Below are positions 26,035 to 34,128 of a stretch of DNA of 64,000 nucleotides, in pieces (within the stretch, counting starts at the first letter, position 1; each line of letters opens with the position of its first letter). The translations under genes were made by a program, and so were the position numbers. Origin of the DNA: UBA4615 sp044368415 (GTDB lineage: Bacteria > Pseudomonadota > Gammaproteobacteria > Burkholderiales > Burkholderiaceae_E); the NCBI GenBank assembly GCA_044368415.1, contig JBIPLJ010000001.1, positions 90,637 to 154,636 on the forward strand. Reading direction: 5' to 3'. Below the pieces are notes generated by a model that was given only the letters and a program-made list of their open reading frames with translations, was not told the DNA's origin and did no database searches.

Positions 26035-27561
26035 ATGGATGCACCCGTTCCCGCCACGGTCGCCAACCCCGAAGCCCTGAAGGGCGACGGCGTGGGCTGC
26101 CACTCGGGCCGCGAGGCGATGCTCGAGGCCGCCGCCTCGGCCGGCAAGGCCGAGGTGCTCGAGCAGTACGCCGCCGACTATCCGAAGGGCCCCCACGACC
26201 AGCCGCAGAGCATGTGCCCGGCGTTCGGCTCGCTGCGCGTCGGACTGCGCATGCGCCGCACCCAGACCATCCTCTCGGGCTCGGCCTGCTGCGTCTACGG
26301 CCTGACCTTCACCTCGCACTTCTACGGCGCGCGCCGCAGCGTCGGCTACGTGCCGTTCAACAGCGAGACGCTGGTCACCGGCAAGCTGTTCGAGGACATC
26401 CGCGAATCCGTCCATGCCCAGGCCGACCCGGCCAAGCTCGATGCGATCGTCGTCATCAACCTGTGTGTGCCCACCGCCTCGGGCGTGCCGCTGCAGCTGC
26501 TGCCCAAGTCCATCAACGGCGTACGTGTGATCGGCATCGACGTGCCCGGCTTCGGCGTGCCCACCCATGCGGAAGCCAAGGACGTGCTGGCCGGCGCGAT
26601 GCTGCGCTACGCCCGCAACGAGGTGCAGTCGGGCCCGGTCGCCGCGCCCCGCAACGGCCGCTCCGAGCGCCCGACGGTGACGCTGCTCGGGGAAGTGTTC
26701 CCCGCCGACCCGGTCGGCATCGGCATGATGCTCGAGCCGATGGGCCTGGCCGCGGGTCCGGTCGTGCCGACCCGCGAGTGGCGCGAGCTCTACGCAGCGC
26801 TCGACTGTGTCGCGGTCGCCGCGCTGCACCCGTTCTACACCGCGTCGGTCCGCGAGTTCGAGGCGGCTGGCCGCCCGATCGTCGGCTCGGCGCCGGTCGG
26901 CCACGACGGCACCGAGGCCTGGCTGCAATCGATCGGCACCGCCGCCGGCGTGCCGCAGGCCCGCATCGATGCTGCCAAGAACCGCATCCTGCCCGCGATC
27001 CGGGGCGCGCTCGCCGCCACGCCGATCAAGGGCCGCATCACGATGAGCGGCTACGAAGGCTCGGAGCTGCTGGTCGGGCGATTGCTCGTCGAGAGCGGCG
27101 CCGACCTGCGCTACGTCGGCAGCGCCTGCCCGCGCACCCCCTGGAACGATGCCGACCGCCAGTGGCTCGAGGCCCGCGGGGTGCACGTGCAGTTCCGTGC
27201 CTCGCTCGAGCAGGACATCGCCGCGATGCACGAATTCCGCCCCGACCTGGCCATCGGCACCACGCCGGTCGTGCAAGCCGGCAAGGAAGCCAGCATCCCC
27301 TCGCTGTACTTCACCAACCTGATCTCGGCGCGTCCGCTGATGGGTCCGGCAGGCGCCGGCTCGCTGGCAACCGTCATCAACGCGGCGATCGCCAACAAGG
27401 CCCGCTTCGACACGATGAAGGACTTCTTCGGCGAGACCGGCCAGGGCGACGCCGCAGGCATCTGGAGCGAGGTGCCGCGCGCCCGCCCCGAGTTCCGGGA
27501 CTTCACGCGCCGCCAGGTCATCAAGCTCATCAAGCGCCGCCGCGCCGAGGAAATGCTCTGA
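26035..27561 (+). CDS. bchY: Chlorophyllide a reductase subunit Y
   Basis: A 508-residue NifD-like subunit. With BchZ it forms the catalytic core of chlorophyllide a oxidoreductase, which receives electrons from BchX. Conserved features are QPQSMCPAFGSLRVGLRM, SGSACCVYGLTF (cluster-ligand Cys region) and SYEGSELLVGRLLVESG-like core motifs. It shares one base (TGATG) with bchZ, indicating coupled translation. Confidence 0.95.
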   Translation: MDAPVPATVANPEALKGDGVGCHSGREAMLEAAASAGKAEVLEQYAADYPKGPHDQPQSMCPAFGSLRVGLRMRRTQTILSGSACCVYGLTFTSHFYGARRSVGYVPFNSETLVTGKLFEDIRESVHAQADPAKLDAIVVINLCVPTASGVPLQLLPKSINGVRVIGIDVPGFGVPTHAEAKDVLAGAMLRYARNEVQSGPVAAPRNGRSERPTVTLLGEVFPADPVGIGMMLEPMGLAAGPVVPTREWRELYAALDCVAVAALHPFYTASVREFEAAGRPIVGSAPVGHDGTEAWLQSIGTAAGVPQARIDAAKNRILPAIRGALAATPIKGRITMSGYEGSELLVGRLLVESGADLRYVGSACPRTPWNDADRQWLEARGVHVQFRASLEQDIAAMHEFRPDLAIGTTPVVQAGKEASIPSLYFTNLISARPLMGPAGAGSLATVINAAIANKARFDTMKDFFGETGQGDAAGIWSEVPRARPEFRDFTRRQVIKLIKRRRAEEML

Positions 27562-29021
27562 TGTTGGTCCTCGACCACGACCGCGCGGGCGGTTACTGGG
27601 GTGCGGTGTATGTCTTCACCGCGATCAAGGGCTTGCAGGTCGTCATCGACGGCCCGGTGGGCTGCGAGAACCTGCCGGTCACATCAGTGCTGCATTACAG
27701 CGACGCACTGCCGCCACACGAGCTGCCGATCGTCGTCACCGGCCTTGCCGAAGAGCAGCTCGGACGCGAAGGCACCGAAGGCGCCATGAAGCGCGCTCAT
27801 GCGGTGCTCGACCCCGACCTGCCCTCGGTGGTGGTCACCGGCTCGATCGCCGAGATGATCGGCGGCGGCGTCACGCCCGAGGGCACGACGCTGATGCGCT
27901 TCCTGCCGCGCACCATCGACGAAGACCAATGGCAGTGCGCCAACCGCGCGATGCTCTGGCTCTGGAACGAGTACGGGCTGCGTCATGTGCCCGAGCGAAA
28001 GCCGCGCGCCGCTGGTGTCAAGCCGCGCGTGAACCTGATCGGGCCGTGCTACGGCACCTTCAACATGCCGAGCGACCTGGCCGAGATCCGTCGTCTGGTC
28101 GAGGGCATCGGCGCCGAGGTCAACATGAGCTTCCCGCTCGGCAGCCACCTCGCCGACGTGCAGCAGCTTGCCGACTCCGACGCCAACGTCTGCCTGTACC
28201 GCGAGTTCGGCCAGTCGCTGTGCGAGGCGCTCGAGCGCCCCTGGCTGCAGGCCCCGATCGGGCTGCATGCGACCACCAAGTTCCTGCGCGCGCTCGGCGA
28301 GCTCCTCGGTCTCGACCCCGAGCCCTTCATCGAACGCGAGAAGCACACCACCATCAAGCCGATCTGGGACCTCTGGCGCTCGGTCACGCAGGACTTCTTC
28401 GGCACCGCGAGCTTCGGCGTCGTCGCCGGCGAGACGTATGCACGCGGTCTGCGCCGGTTCCTCGAAGACGAAATGGGCTTGCCGTGCCACTTCGCGGTGT
28501 CGCGCCGCGCCGGCGAGAAGACCGACAACGCGGCCGTCCGCGAAAAGGTCCAGGCCCGACCGCCGCTGATCCTGTTCGGCAGCTTCAACGAGCGCATGTA
28601 CGCAGCCGAGGTCAATGCCCGCTGCACGTACATCCCGTCGTCGTTCCCTGGGGCGATCATCCGTCGCCACACCGGCACGCCGTTCATGGGCTATGCAGGC
28701 GCGACCTACGTCGTTCAGGAAGTCTGCAACGCGCTGTTCGACGCGCTCTTCCACATCCTGCCGCTGGGCACCGACCTCGATCGCGTCGAGGCCACACCCG
28801 CCCGCGTGGTCGCCGCCAACGAGACCCAACGCTGGGAGGACGAGGCGCAGCGCCTGCTCGCCGACCTCGTCGCCGCCGAGCCGGTGCTTGTCCAGATCTC
28901 CGCCGCTAAGCGGCTGCGTGATCGCGCCGAGCGCGACGCGCGGCGCGCCGGCGAGATCACCGTCACCGCCGCGCGTGTCGCGGGCGCCCGTGACGCGCTC
29001 AGGCAGGGAGAGGCCGCATGA
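27561..29021 (+). CDS. bchZ: Chlorophyllide a reductase subunit Z
   Basis: A 486-residue NifK-like partner of BchY. Signatures include HDRAGGYWGAVYVFTAIKG, VVIDGPVGCENLPVTSVLHY and NLIGPCYGTFNMPSDLAE. The ATG at 27561 overlaps the bchY stop. The stop at 29019-29021 overlaps the ATG of a small ORF leading to pufB. The region between bchZ and pufB is where puf transcript processing usually takes place. Confidence 0.95.
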   Translation: MLVLDHDRAGGYWGAVYVFTAIKGLQVVIDGPVGCENLPVTSVLHYSDALPPHELPIVVTGLAEEQLGREGTEGAMKRAHAVLDPDLPSVVVTGSIAEMIGGGVTPEGTTLMRFLPRTIDEDQWQCANRAMLWLWNEYGLRHVPERKPRAAGVKPRVNLIGPCYGTFNMPSDLAEIRRLVEGIGAEVNMSFPLGSHLADVQQLADSDANVCLYREFGQSLCEALERPWLQAPIGLHATTKFLRALGELLGLDPEPFIEREKHTTIKPIWDLWRSVTQDFFGTASFGVVAGETYARGLRRFLEDEMGLPCHFAVSRRAGEKTDNAAVREKVQARPPLILFGSFNERMYAAEVNARCTYIPSSFPGAIIRRHTGTPFMGYAGATYVVQEVCNALFDALFHILPLGTDLDRVEATPARVVAANETQRWEDEAQRLLADLVAAEPVLVQISAAKRLRDRAERDARRAGEITVTAARVAGARDALRQGEAA

Positions 29022-29143
29022 CGGCCGCGCGCAACACCGAATTCGTCCGGGCCTCCGGACATACCGAATGTCGTGGCACGTCGCCGCGGCTGCCCACGCC
29101 GCGCGGGTTGCGCGCGGCAACGGCCGCAAGGCCGTCTTGTTAG
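29018..29143 (+). CDS. 41-codon small ORF bridging bchZ and pufB (putative)
   Basis: The ATG at 29018 overlaps the bchZ stop as ATGA and the TAG at 29141-29143 is the first part of the pufB ribosome site TAGGAG. The peptide begins MTAARNTEFVRASGHTEC, is Arg/Thr-rich and has no membrane span, so it is not PufQ. Its exact fit between two genes suggests translational coupling, but GC-rich DNA makes chance ORFs common. Confidence 0.3.
   Translation: MTAARNTEFVRASGHTECRGTSPRLPTPRGLRAATAARPSC
29120..29135 (+). promoter_or_regulatory. GCAA-tetraloop stem-loop just upstream of the pufB ribosome site
   Basis: ACGGCC-GCAA-GGCCGT is a perfect 6-bp stem closed by a GNRA tetraloop, ending 5 bases before the TAGGAG site of pufB. 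A GC-rich inverted repeat (CCGCGCG/CGCGCGG) lies directly upstream. A 5-prime stabilising or processing element of the puf mRNA is likely. Confidence 0.5.
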
Positions 29144-29154
29144 GAGCTGACCGT

Positions 29155-29304
29155 ATGGCAGAGAAGAGAAGCTCGATCTCGGGCCTGACCGACGAGGAAG
29201 CGCAGGAGTTCCACAAGTTCTGGGTACAGGGCTTCGTGGGCTTCACGGCCGTCGCCGTTGTCGCGCACTTCCTGGTCTGGGCCTGGCGCCCCTGGTTCAA
29301 CTGA
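29155..29304 (+). CDS. pufB: LH1 light-harvesting antenna beta polypeptide
   Basis: A 49-residue single-span antenna protein. SISGLTDEEAQEFHKFW is the conserved N-terminal domain; the bacteriochlorophyll-ligating His is in AVVAHFLVWAWRPWF, with the Trp residues that tune absorption. It pairs with PufA in the ring around the reaction centre. The TAGGAG site 8 bases before the ATG is strong. Confidence 0.96.
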   Translation: MAEKRSSISGLTDEEAQEFHKFWVQGFVGFTAVAVVAHFLVWAWRPWFN

Positions 29305-29329
29305 TCCGACCCCACTTAGGGTGACCCCA

Positions 29330-29554
29330 ATGGCTCACGTCCCTGTTTCGTCCCGGCCTGTCTGGTCGGACCGCGCTTCCCCCGCGTTCTGGCTGCTGTT
29401 CGTCGTGCTGTTCGCCGTCTTCCTGACGGTGGCCATCGCGGCTTCGCTGTTGACGCTGCGGTGGCGCGCCTGGTTGCCCGGGGCCGAGCGCGAGCGATCG
29501 CTGATCGGTGGAGTGAAATCCGCGGTGTACACCGCGATGTCTCATGTGATCTAG
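29330..29554 (+). CDS. 74-residue single-span membrane protein between pufB and pufA
   Basis: In most puf operons pufA follows pufB within a few bases; here an extra ORF intervenes. The protein has a short N-terminus ending WSDRASPAF, one hydrophobic helix (about residues 18-42), a basic turn (LRWRAWLPGAERER) and an amphipathic C-terminal helix ending SAVYTAMSHVI. That plan resembles PufQ, a small puf-encoded pigment-assembly protein, and loosely PufX; identity to either is not established. Its TAG stop forms part of the pufA ribosome site TAGGAG. Likely roles are LH1 assembly, ring gating or pigment delivery; this is inference. Confidence 0.7.
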   Translation: MAHVPVSSRPVWSDRASPAFWLLFVVLFAVFLTVAIAASLLTLRWRAWLPGAERERSLIGGVKSAVYTAMSHVI

Positions 29555-29563
29555 GAGAAAAGT

Positions 29564-29758
29564 ATGTGGCGAGTTTGGAGGTTGTACGACCCACTCAGGG
29601 CGATGGTCGTTCAGGGAATCTTCCTGTTCGGCCTGGCAGCGATGATTCACCTCATCCTGCTGAGCACCGACCGTTTCAACTGGCTGGACGGCCCCAAGGC
29701 CAAGCCCGTGGCGATGCAGAACTCGCCAATGCCGGCTCCGGCTCCGGCGACGAAGTAG
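29564..29758 (+). CDS. pufA: LH1 light-harvesting antenna alpha polypeptide
   Basis: A 64-residue single-span antenna protein. MWRVWRLYDPLRAMV is the typical alpha N-terminus; the bacteriochlorophyll ligand is the His in LAAMIHLILLSTDRFNWLDG. The C-terminal Pro/Ala tail is like that of Rubrivivax-type alpha chains. Strong AGGAGA site upstream. It is followed by a stem-loop before pufL. Confidence 0.95.
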   Translation: MWRVWRLYDPLRAMVVQGIFLFGLAAMIHLILLSTDRFNWLDGPKAKPVAMQNSPMPAPAPATK

Positions 29759-29773
29759 CGACTGGAAGAAAGC

Positions 29774-29813
29774 GGTAGACGGGGATCGGGACCCATTCCC
29801 GACCCCGTCCACC
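29774..29813 (+). promoter_or_regulatory. Intercistronic stem-loop between pufA and pufL
   Basis: GACGGGG-A-TCGGG pairs with CCCGA-CCCCGTC around the loop ACCCATT: about 12 base pairs with one bulged A at 29785, extendable by GGT/ACC. Known puf operons have such a hairpin here that protects the antenna mRNA from 3-prime decay, giving more LH1 than reaction centre. Confidence 0.8.
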
Positions 29814-29841
29814 GTCATGGCAGCGAGACGGAGGACCGATC

Positions 29842-30666
29842 ATGGCGATGCTCAGCTTCGAAAAAAAGTACCGCGTCCGTGGAGGCACCCTGCTCGGGGG
29901 TGACCTCTTCGATTTCTGGGTCGGTCCGTTCTACGTCGGCCTGTTCGGCGTCACGACGATCTTCTTCTCCCTGGTCGGCACCGCGCTGATCCTGTACGGA
30001 GCGTCCCAGGGTCCGACCTGGAACCTCTGGCAGATCAACATCGCGCCGCCCGACCTGAAGTACGGCCTAGGGCTCGCACCGCTGATGGAAGGCGGGCTCT
30101 GGCAGGTGATCACGGTCTGCGCGATCGGCGCGTTCGGGTCGTGGGCCGCCCGCGAAGTGGAGATCTGCCGCAAGCTCGGCATGGGCTTCCACGTTCCCTT
30201 CGCGTTCAGTGTCGCGATCTTCGCGTACGTGACGCTCGTGGTGATCCGTCCGGTGCTGCTCGGTGCCTGGGGCCACGGTTTCCCGTACGGGATCCTGAGC
30301 CACCTCGACTGGGTGTCGAACGTCGGCTACCAGTACCTGCACTTCCACTACAACCCGGCCCACATGATCGCCGTGAGCTTCTTCTTCGCGACGACGTTCG
30401 CGCTGTCGCTGCATGGCGCAGCGGTGCTGTCGGCAACGAACCCGAAGAAGGGCGAGACGGTGAAGACGCCCGAGCACGAGGACACGTTCTTCCGCGACAC
30501 GATCGGCTACTCGATCGGCACGCTGGGGATCCATAGGCTTGGCCTGTTCCTTGCGCTGTCGGCCGGCTTCTGGAGCGCGATCTGCATCGTGATCAGCGGT
30601 CCCTTCTGGACCCGCGGCTGGCCCGAGTGGTGGGGCTGGTGGCTGACGCTGCCGATCTGGAAATGA
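29842..30666 (+). CDS. pufL: Photosynthetic reaction centre L subunit
   Basis: A 274-residue five-helix reaction-centre subunit that holds half the special pair and the QA/QB path. MAMLSFEKKYRVRGGTLLGGDLFDFWVGPFYVG-type N-terminus (two short conserved blocks) and YQYLHFHYNPAHM, containing the special-pair His ligand region, are diagnostic; LGIHRLGLFLALSAGFWSA includes an Fe/QB-side His. Full length. pufM follows after 23 bp. Confidence 0.97.
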   Translation: MAMLSFEKKYRVRGGTLLGGDLFDFWVGPFYVGLFGVTTIFFSLVGTALILYGASQGPTWNLWQINIAPPDLKYGLGLAPLMEGGLWQVITVCAIGAFGSWAAREVEICRKLGMGFHVPFAFSVAIFAYVTLVVIRPVLLGAWGHGFPYGILSHLDWVSNVGYQYLHFHYNPAHMIAVSFFFATTFALSLHGAAVLSATNPKKGETVKTPEHEDTFFRDTIGYSIGTLGIHRLGLFLALSAGFWSAICIVISGPFWTRGWPEWWGWWLTLPIWK

Positions 30667-30689
30667 GCCGAGACGGAGACAACTGAGCC

Positions 30690-31694
30690 ATGGCGCAACA
30701 CCAGCCTTTTTCCCCGCCCTACCAGAACCTCTTCACGCAGGTTCAGGTCACTGGCCCGCTTCACGACGGCCCGCCGCTGCCCAGCGAGCGCGAGACCCGG
30801 GATCGGCAGTTCGGCCCGACGATGTCGTGGTGGCTCGGCCTGATCGGCAACGCGCAGATCGGACCGATCTACCTCGGTACCCTCGGTGTCCTGTCGACAA
30901 TCTGTTTTGTGGTCGCCTTCCAGATCATCGGCTTCAACATGCTCGCGTCGGTGAACTACAGCCCGATCGAGATGCTCAAGCAGCTGCCCTGGCTTGCACT
31001 CGAACCGCCCGCCCCTGGCTACGGCCTGAGGATTCCGCCGCTGAACCAGGGTGGCTGGTGGCTGATCACCGGCTTCTTCCTGACCGCGTCGCTGCTGCTC
31101 TGGTGCGCCAGGATGTACCGCCGGGCCCGCGCGCTCGGGATGGGCACCCATGTGGCCTGGGCCTTCGCCGCTGCGATCTGGCTGTACCTGGTGCTCGGCT
31201 TCTTCCGGCCGATCCTGATGGGCAGCTGGGGCGAGGCGGTGCCTTTCGGCATCTTCCCGCACCTGGACTGGACCGCGGCCTTCTCGATCCGCTACGGCAA
31301 CCTGTTCTACAACCCGTTCCACATGCTGTCGATCGTGTTCCTGTACGGCTCGACGCTGCTGTTCGCAATGCACGGCGCGACGATCCTCGCGGTGACGCCG
31401 TACGGCGGCGAGCGCGAGATCGAGCAGATCGTCGACCGCGGCACGGCCTCGGAACGCGCCGCGCTCTTCTGGCGCTGGACGATGGGCTTCAACGCCACGA
31501 TGGAATCGATCCACCGCTGGGCGTGGTGGTTCGCCGTGTTGTGCCCGCTCACCGGCGGCATCGGCATCCTGCTGACCGGCACCGTCGTGGACAACTGGTA
31601 TCTGTGGGCGGTCAAGCATGGCGTCGCGCCTGGCTACCCGGCCGTCTATCCCCCGGTCATCGATCCGTCCACGCTGATGGGAGTCAAGCCATGA
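30690..31694 (+). CDS. pufM: Photosynthetic reaction centre M subunit
   Basis: A 334-residue five-helix partner of PufL. YQNLFTQVQVTGPLHDG is the conserved start of the M chain; here it is preceded by about nine extra residues (MAQHQPFSP). IRYGNLFYNPFHMLSIVFLYGS contains the special-pair ligand region and SIHRWAWWFAVLCPLTGGIG the iron-side His. The stop overlaps the pufC ATG as ATGA. Confidence 0.97.
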   Translation: MAQHQPFSPPYQNLFTQVQVTGPLHDGPPLPSERETRDRQFGPTMSWWLGLIGNAQIGPIYLGTLGVLSTICFVVAFQIIGFNMLASVNYSPIEMLKQLPWLALEPPAPGYGLRIPPLNQGGWWLITGFFLTASLLLWCARMYRRARALGMGTHVAWAFAAAIWLYLVLGFFRPILMGSWGEAVPFGIFPHLDWTAAFSIRYGNLFYNPFHMLSIVFLYGSTLLFAMHGATILAVTPYGGEREIEQIVDRGTASERAALFWRWTMGFNATMESIHRWAWWFAVLCPLTGGIGILLTGTVVDNWYLWAVKHGVAPGYPAVYPPVIDPSTLMGVKP

Positions 31695-33088
31695 GTCGCG
31701 CCCGCCTTGCTTCCATCGTGCTGGCGGTCGCAGCCGTCGGCACACTGCTCGCCGGCTGCGAGCGGCCCCCGATCGACCGCGTCCAGGTCGGCTATCGCGG
31801 TGTTGCGATGGAACAGAACTACAACCCGCGGCTGATGGCCGAGGTGATTGCTGCGAACCAGCCGCCCGAGGCGCTCGAGCCGGCGTCCGCGGACGGCCCG
31901 AAGGCCAGTGCCGTCTACCAGAACGTGAAGGTGCTGGGCGACCTGAGTGTCGGGCAGTTCGCCCGTTCGATGGTCGCGATGTCGAACTGGGTGGCGCCTA
32001 AGGAAGGCCCCGAGGCCGGCTGCATCTACTGCCACAACCCGGCGAACTTCGCGGACGACTCCAAGTACACGAAGGTGGTCGCGCGTCGCATGGTCCAGAT
32101 GACACAGAACATCAACGGCAACTGGAAGCAGCACGTCGCGGACACCGGCGTCACCTGCTACACCTGCCACCGCGGCCAGCCGGTGCCGGCCAACGTGTGG
32201 TTCGATCCGGCACCGCTCAAGCACGACGTGAGCGGCCTGCTCGGCGATCGCGCCCTGCAGAACTCGCCGGCCGCCTCGGTGAAGCTCGCGTCGCTGCCGT
32301 ACGACCCGTTCGGCCCCTACCTCAAGGGCGACCAGCCGATCCGGGTGCAGGGCGACACCGCGCTGCCCACCGGCAACCGGGCCTCGACCAAGCAGACCGA
32401 GTTCACGTACAGCCTGATGATGCACATGTCCGACTCGCTCGGCGTGAACTGCACCTACTGCCACAACAGCCGCTCGTGGCAGGACTGGGAGCAGAGCCCG
32501 CCGCAGCGCGCGACCGCGTGGTACGGCATTCGGATGGCCCGCCAGCTGAACAACGAGTACATGACCCCGCTGACCGGCACGTTCCCCGCGAACCGCCTGG
32601 GCCCGACGGGCGACGTGCCGAAGCTCAACTGCGCGACCTGCCACCAGGGGGCCTACAAGCCGCTGTTCGGCGCGAAGATGGCCAAGGACCATCCGGAGTT
32701 CGGCGGCGTGCCGGCGAACGCGGCGGTGGCTGCGGCTGCGGCCGCATCGGCCCCGGCACCGAGCTCGGGCCTGGCCCCTGCGACGGTGTTCTTCGCGGTC
32801 GGCTCGTCGGCGCTGACAGACGAGGGCTCAAAGGTGCTGGTCGACCTGGCCGCGTCGATGAAGTCGAGCACCGATGCAAAGGTCGCGATCTCCGGCTTCC
32901 ACTCGGCGGCCGGCAGCCTCGCGCAGAACCAGGAGCTGGCCAAGCAGCGTGCCTTCGCGGTCCGCGACGCGCTCAAGGCCGCTGGCATTCCCGAAGACCG
33001 GCTGGTCCTCGAGAAACCCATGCAGACGGAGGCAAACGTCTCCGGCGAAGATCCCCGCTCCCGCCGCGTCGACGTGGCGGTCCGCTAG
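31691..33088 (+). CDS. pufC: Reaction-centre tetraheme cytochrome c with fused OmpA-like domain
   Basis: A 465-residue protein. A lipoprotein signal (SIVLAVAAVGTLLAGC) is followed by the tetraheme cytochrome that re-reduces the special pair, with heme sites CIYCH (111-115), CYTCH (156-160), CTYCH (254-258) and CATCH (314-318). After an Ala/Pro-rich linker (about 343-365), residues 365-465 form an OmpA-like domain: FFAVGSSALTDEGSKVL, ISGFHSAAGS, NQELAKQRAFAVRDALKAAG and DPRSRRVDVAV. Known PufC proteins normally end soon after heme 4. The Asp of the usual peptidoglycan-binding TD motif is absent, the Arg is kept. Confidence 0.93.
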   Translation: MSRARLASIVLAVAAVGTLLAGCERPPIDRVQVGYRGVAMEQNYNPRLMAEVIAANQPPEALEPASADGPKASAVYQNVKVLGDLSVGQFARSMVAMSNWVAPKEGPEAGCIYCHNPANFADDSKYTKVVARRMVQMTQNINGNWKQHVADTGVTCYTCHRGQPVPANVWFDPAPLKHDVSGLLGDRALQNSPAASVKLASLPYDPFGPYLKGDQPIRVQGDTALPTGNRASTKQTEFTYSLMMHMSDSLGVNCTYCHNSRSWQDWEQSPPQRATAWYGIRMARQLNNEYMTPLTGTFPANRLGPTGDVPKLNCATCHQGAYKPLFGAKMAKDHPEFGGVPANAAVAAAAAASAPAPSSGLAPATVFFAVGSSALTDEGSKVLVDLAASMKSSTDAKVAISGFHSAAGSLAQNQELAKQRAFAVRDALKAAGIPEDRLVLEKPMQTEANVSGEDPRSRRVDVAVR

Positions 33089-33114
33089 GGCGGCATCTCC
33101 CCGCCCTTGGGCTA

Positions 33115-33145
33115 ACGGCGTCCGCCCGGACGCCGTTTTTTTTTT
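33115..33145 (+). terminator. Rho-independent terminator of the puf operon
   Basis: ACGGCGTCCG-CC-CGGACGCCGT forms a perfect 10-bp stem with a tiny loop, followed by a run of ten T (33136-33145). It lies 26 bp after the pufC stop and closes the crtEF-bchCXYZ-puf transcription unit. On the other side the GGDEF gene converges on it. Confidence 0.92.
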
Positions 33146-33165
33146 CGTCGGCGGATCCGAACGGT

Positions 33166-34128
33166 TCAGCCCTGCTTCGAACGCTTGTGCTCGTACATCT
33201 GACCGTCCGAGCGCGCGAGGAGCGCGTCGACCGAGCAGGGTCGAGTGATGTCGGCGCTCACGATGCCCACGCTGAATCGGATTCGATAGCCGCGTTGGTG
33301 TTCGTCGTCGTAGGCGTTGAGCGCCTGCAGCAGCCGCTGTCTGATCCCTGGCAACTCGGACTCGGGGCAATCGGTCATCAGCACGGCGAACTCGTCTCCA
33401 CCCATTCGGCCGATCACGTCTGAGTTACGGAAGTTCCTCAGCAGCACCGAGGCGAAGCCGGTCAGCGCCCGATCACCCTCGGCGTGTCCAAACCGGTCGT
33501 TGATGGACTTGAAGCCATCGAGGTCGAAGAACAGCATCGAGGCCGGACGGCGCATGCGCACGCACAGGTCGAGCGTGTGCTGGGCGAGCACCGCGAAGCC
33601 GCGCCGGTTGGACAGGCGCGTGAGATCGTCCATCGTGGCGAGATGGACCGCGGCGAGCTCCTGCTCGGCCATGCGCCCGAGGTCCCTGAGCAGGTCCAGG
33701 TCGTCGGCATCGAATGCCCTGGCCTTCGAATCGAGCAGACACAGGGTGCCCATCTTGCTGCCGTCCGGTGCGGACAGCGGGCAGCCCGCATAGAACCGGA
33801 TGTGCGGCTCGCCGGTCACCAGCGGATTGTCGTGGAATCGAAGGTCGAGCCGCGCATCGGGGATCAGCAGGATGTCGTCGCTGTTGATCGCATGCCCGCA
33901 GAAGGAGACGTCGCGTGGTGTCTCGGGCACCGACAAGCCGTTACACGATTTGAACCACTGACGGTTGGCGTCGACCAGGCTCACCAAGGCGATCGGCACC
34001 CCGAAGAGCCGCCTCGAGAGTCGCGTGAGGCGGTCGAAGCGCTCGTCGGGCGGTGTATCCAGGATGTCGAGCGAGCGGAGCGTACCGAGACGGACCGCCT
34101 CGTCGGCTGGAATGGCGGGAGTGATCAT
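33166..34128 (-). CDS. GAF-GGDEF diguanylate cyclase
   Basis: A 320-residue protein with an N-terminal GAF domain (ANRQWFKSCNGLSVPETPRD, CGHAI, RFYAGCPLSAPDGSKMGTLC) and a C-terminal GGDEF domain. The active site is GRMGGDEFAVL and the inhibitory I-site RNSD lies five residues before it, so product-inhibited c-di-GMP synthesis is expected. ATG at 34128 is preferred to a TTG 24 bases upstream. It is convergent with the puf operon. Confidence 0.87.
   Translation of the reverse strand: MITPAIPADEAVRLGTLRSLDILDTPPDERFDRLTRLSRRLFGVPIALVSLVDANRQWFKSCNGLSVPETPRDVSFCGHAINSDDILLIPDARLDLRFHDNPLVTGEPHIRFYAGCPLSAPDGSKMGTLCLLDSKARAFDADDLDLLRDLGRMAEQELAAVHLATMDDLTRLSNRRGFAVLAQHTLDLCVRMRRPASMLFFDLDGFKSINDRFGHAEGDRALTGFASVLLRNFRNSDVIGRMGGDEFAVLMTDCPESELPGIRQRLLQALNAYDDEHQRGYRIRFSVGIVSADITRPCSVDALLARSDGQMYEHKRSKQG

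Noticed and set aside
29330..29554. Calling the pufB-pufA intervening gene PufX or PufQ outright
   Set aside because: Topology is similar, but the residues I can align by eye are too few and its position differs from both; left unnamed.
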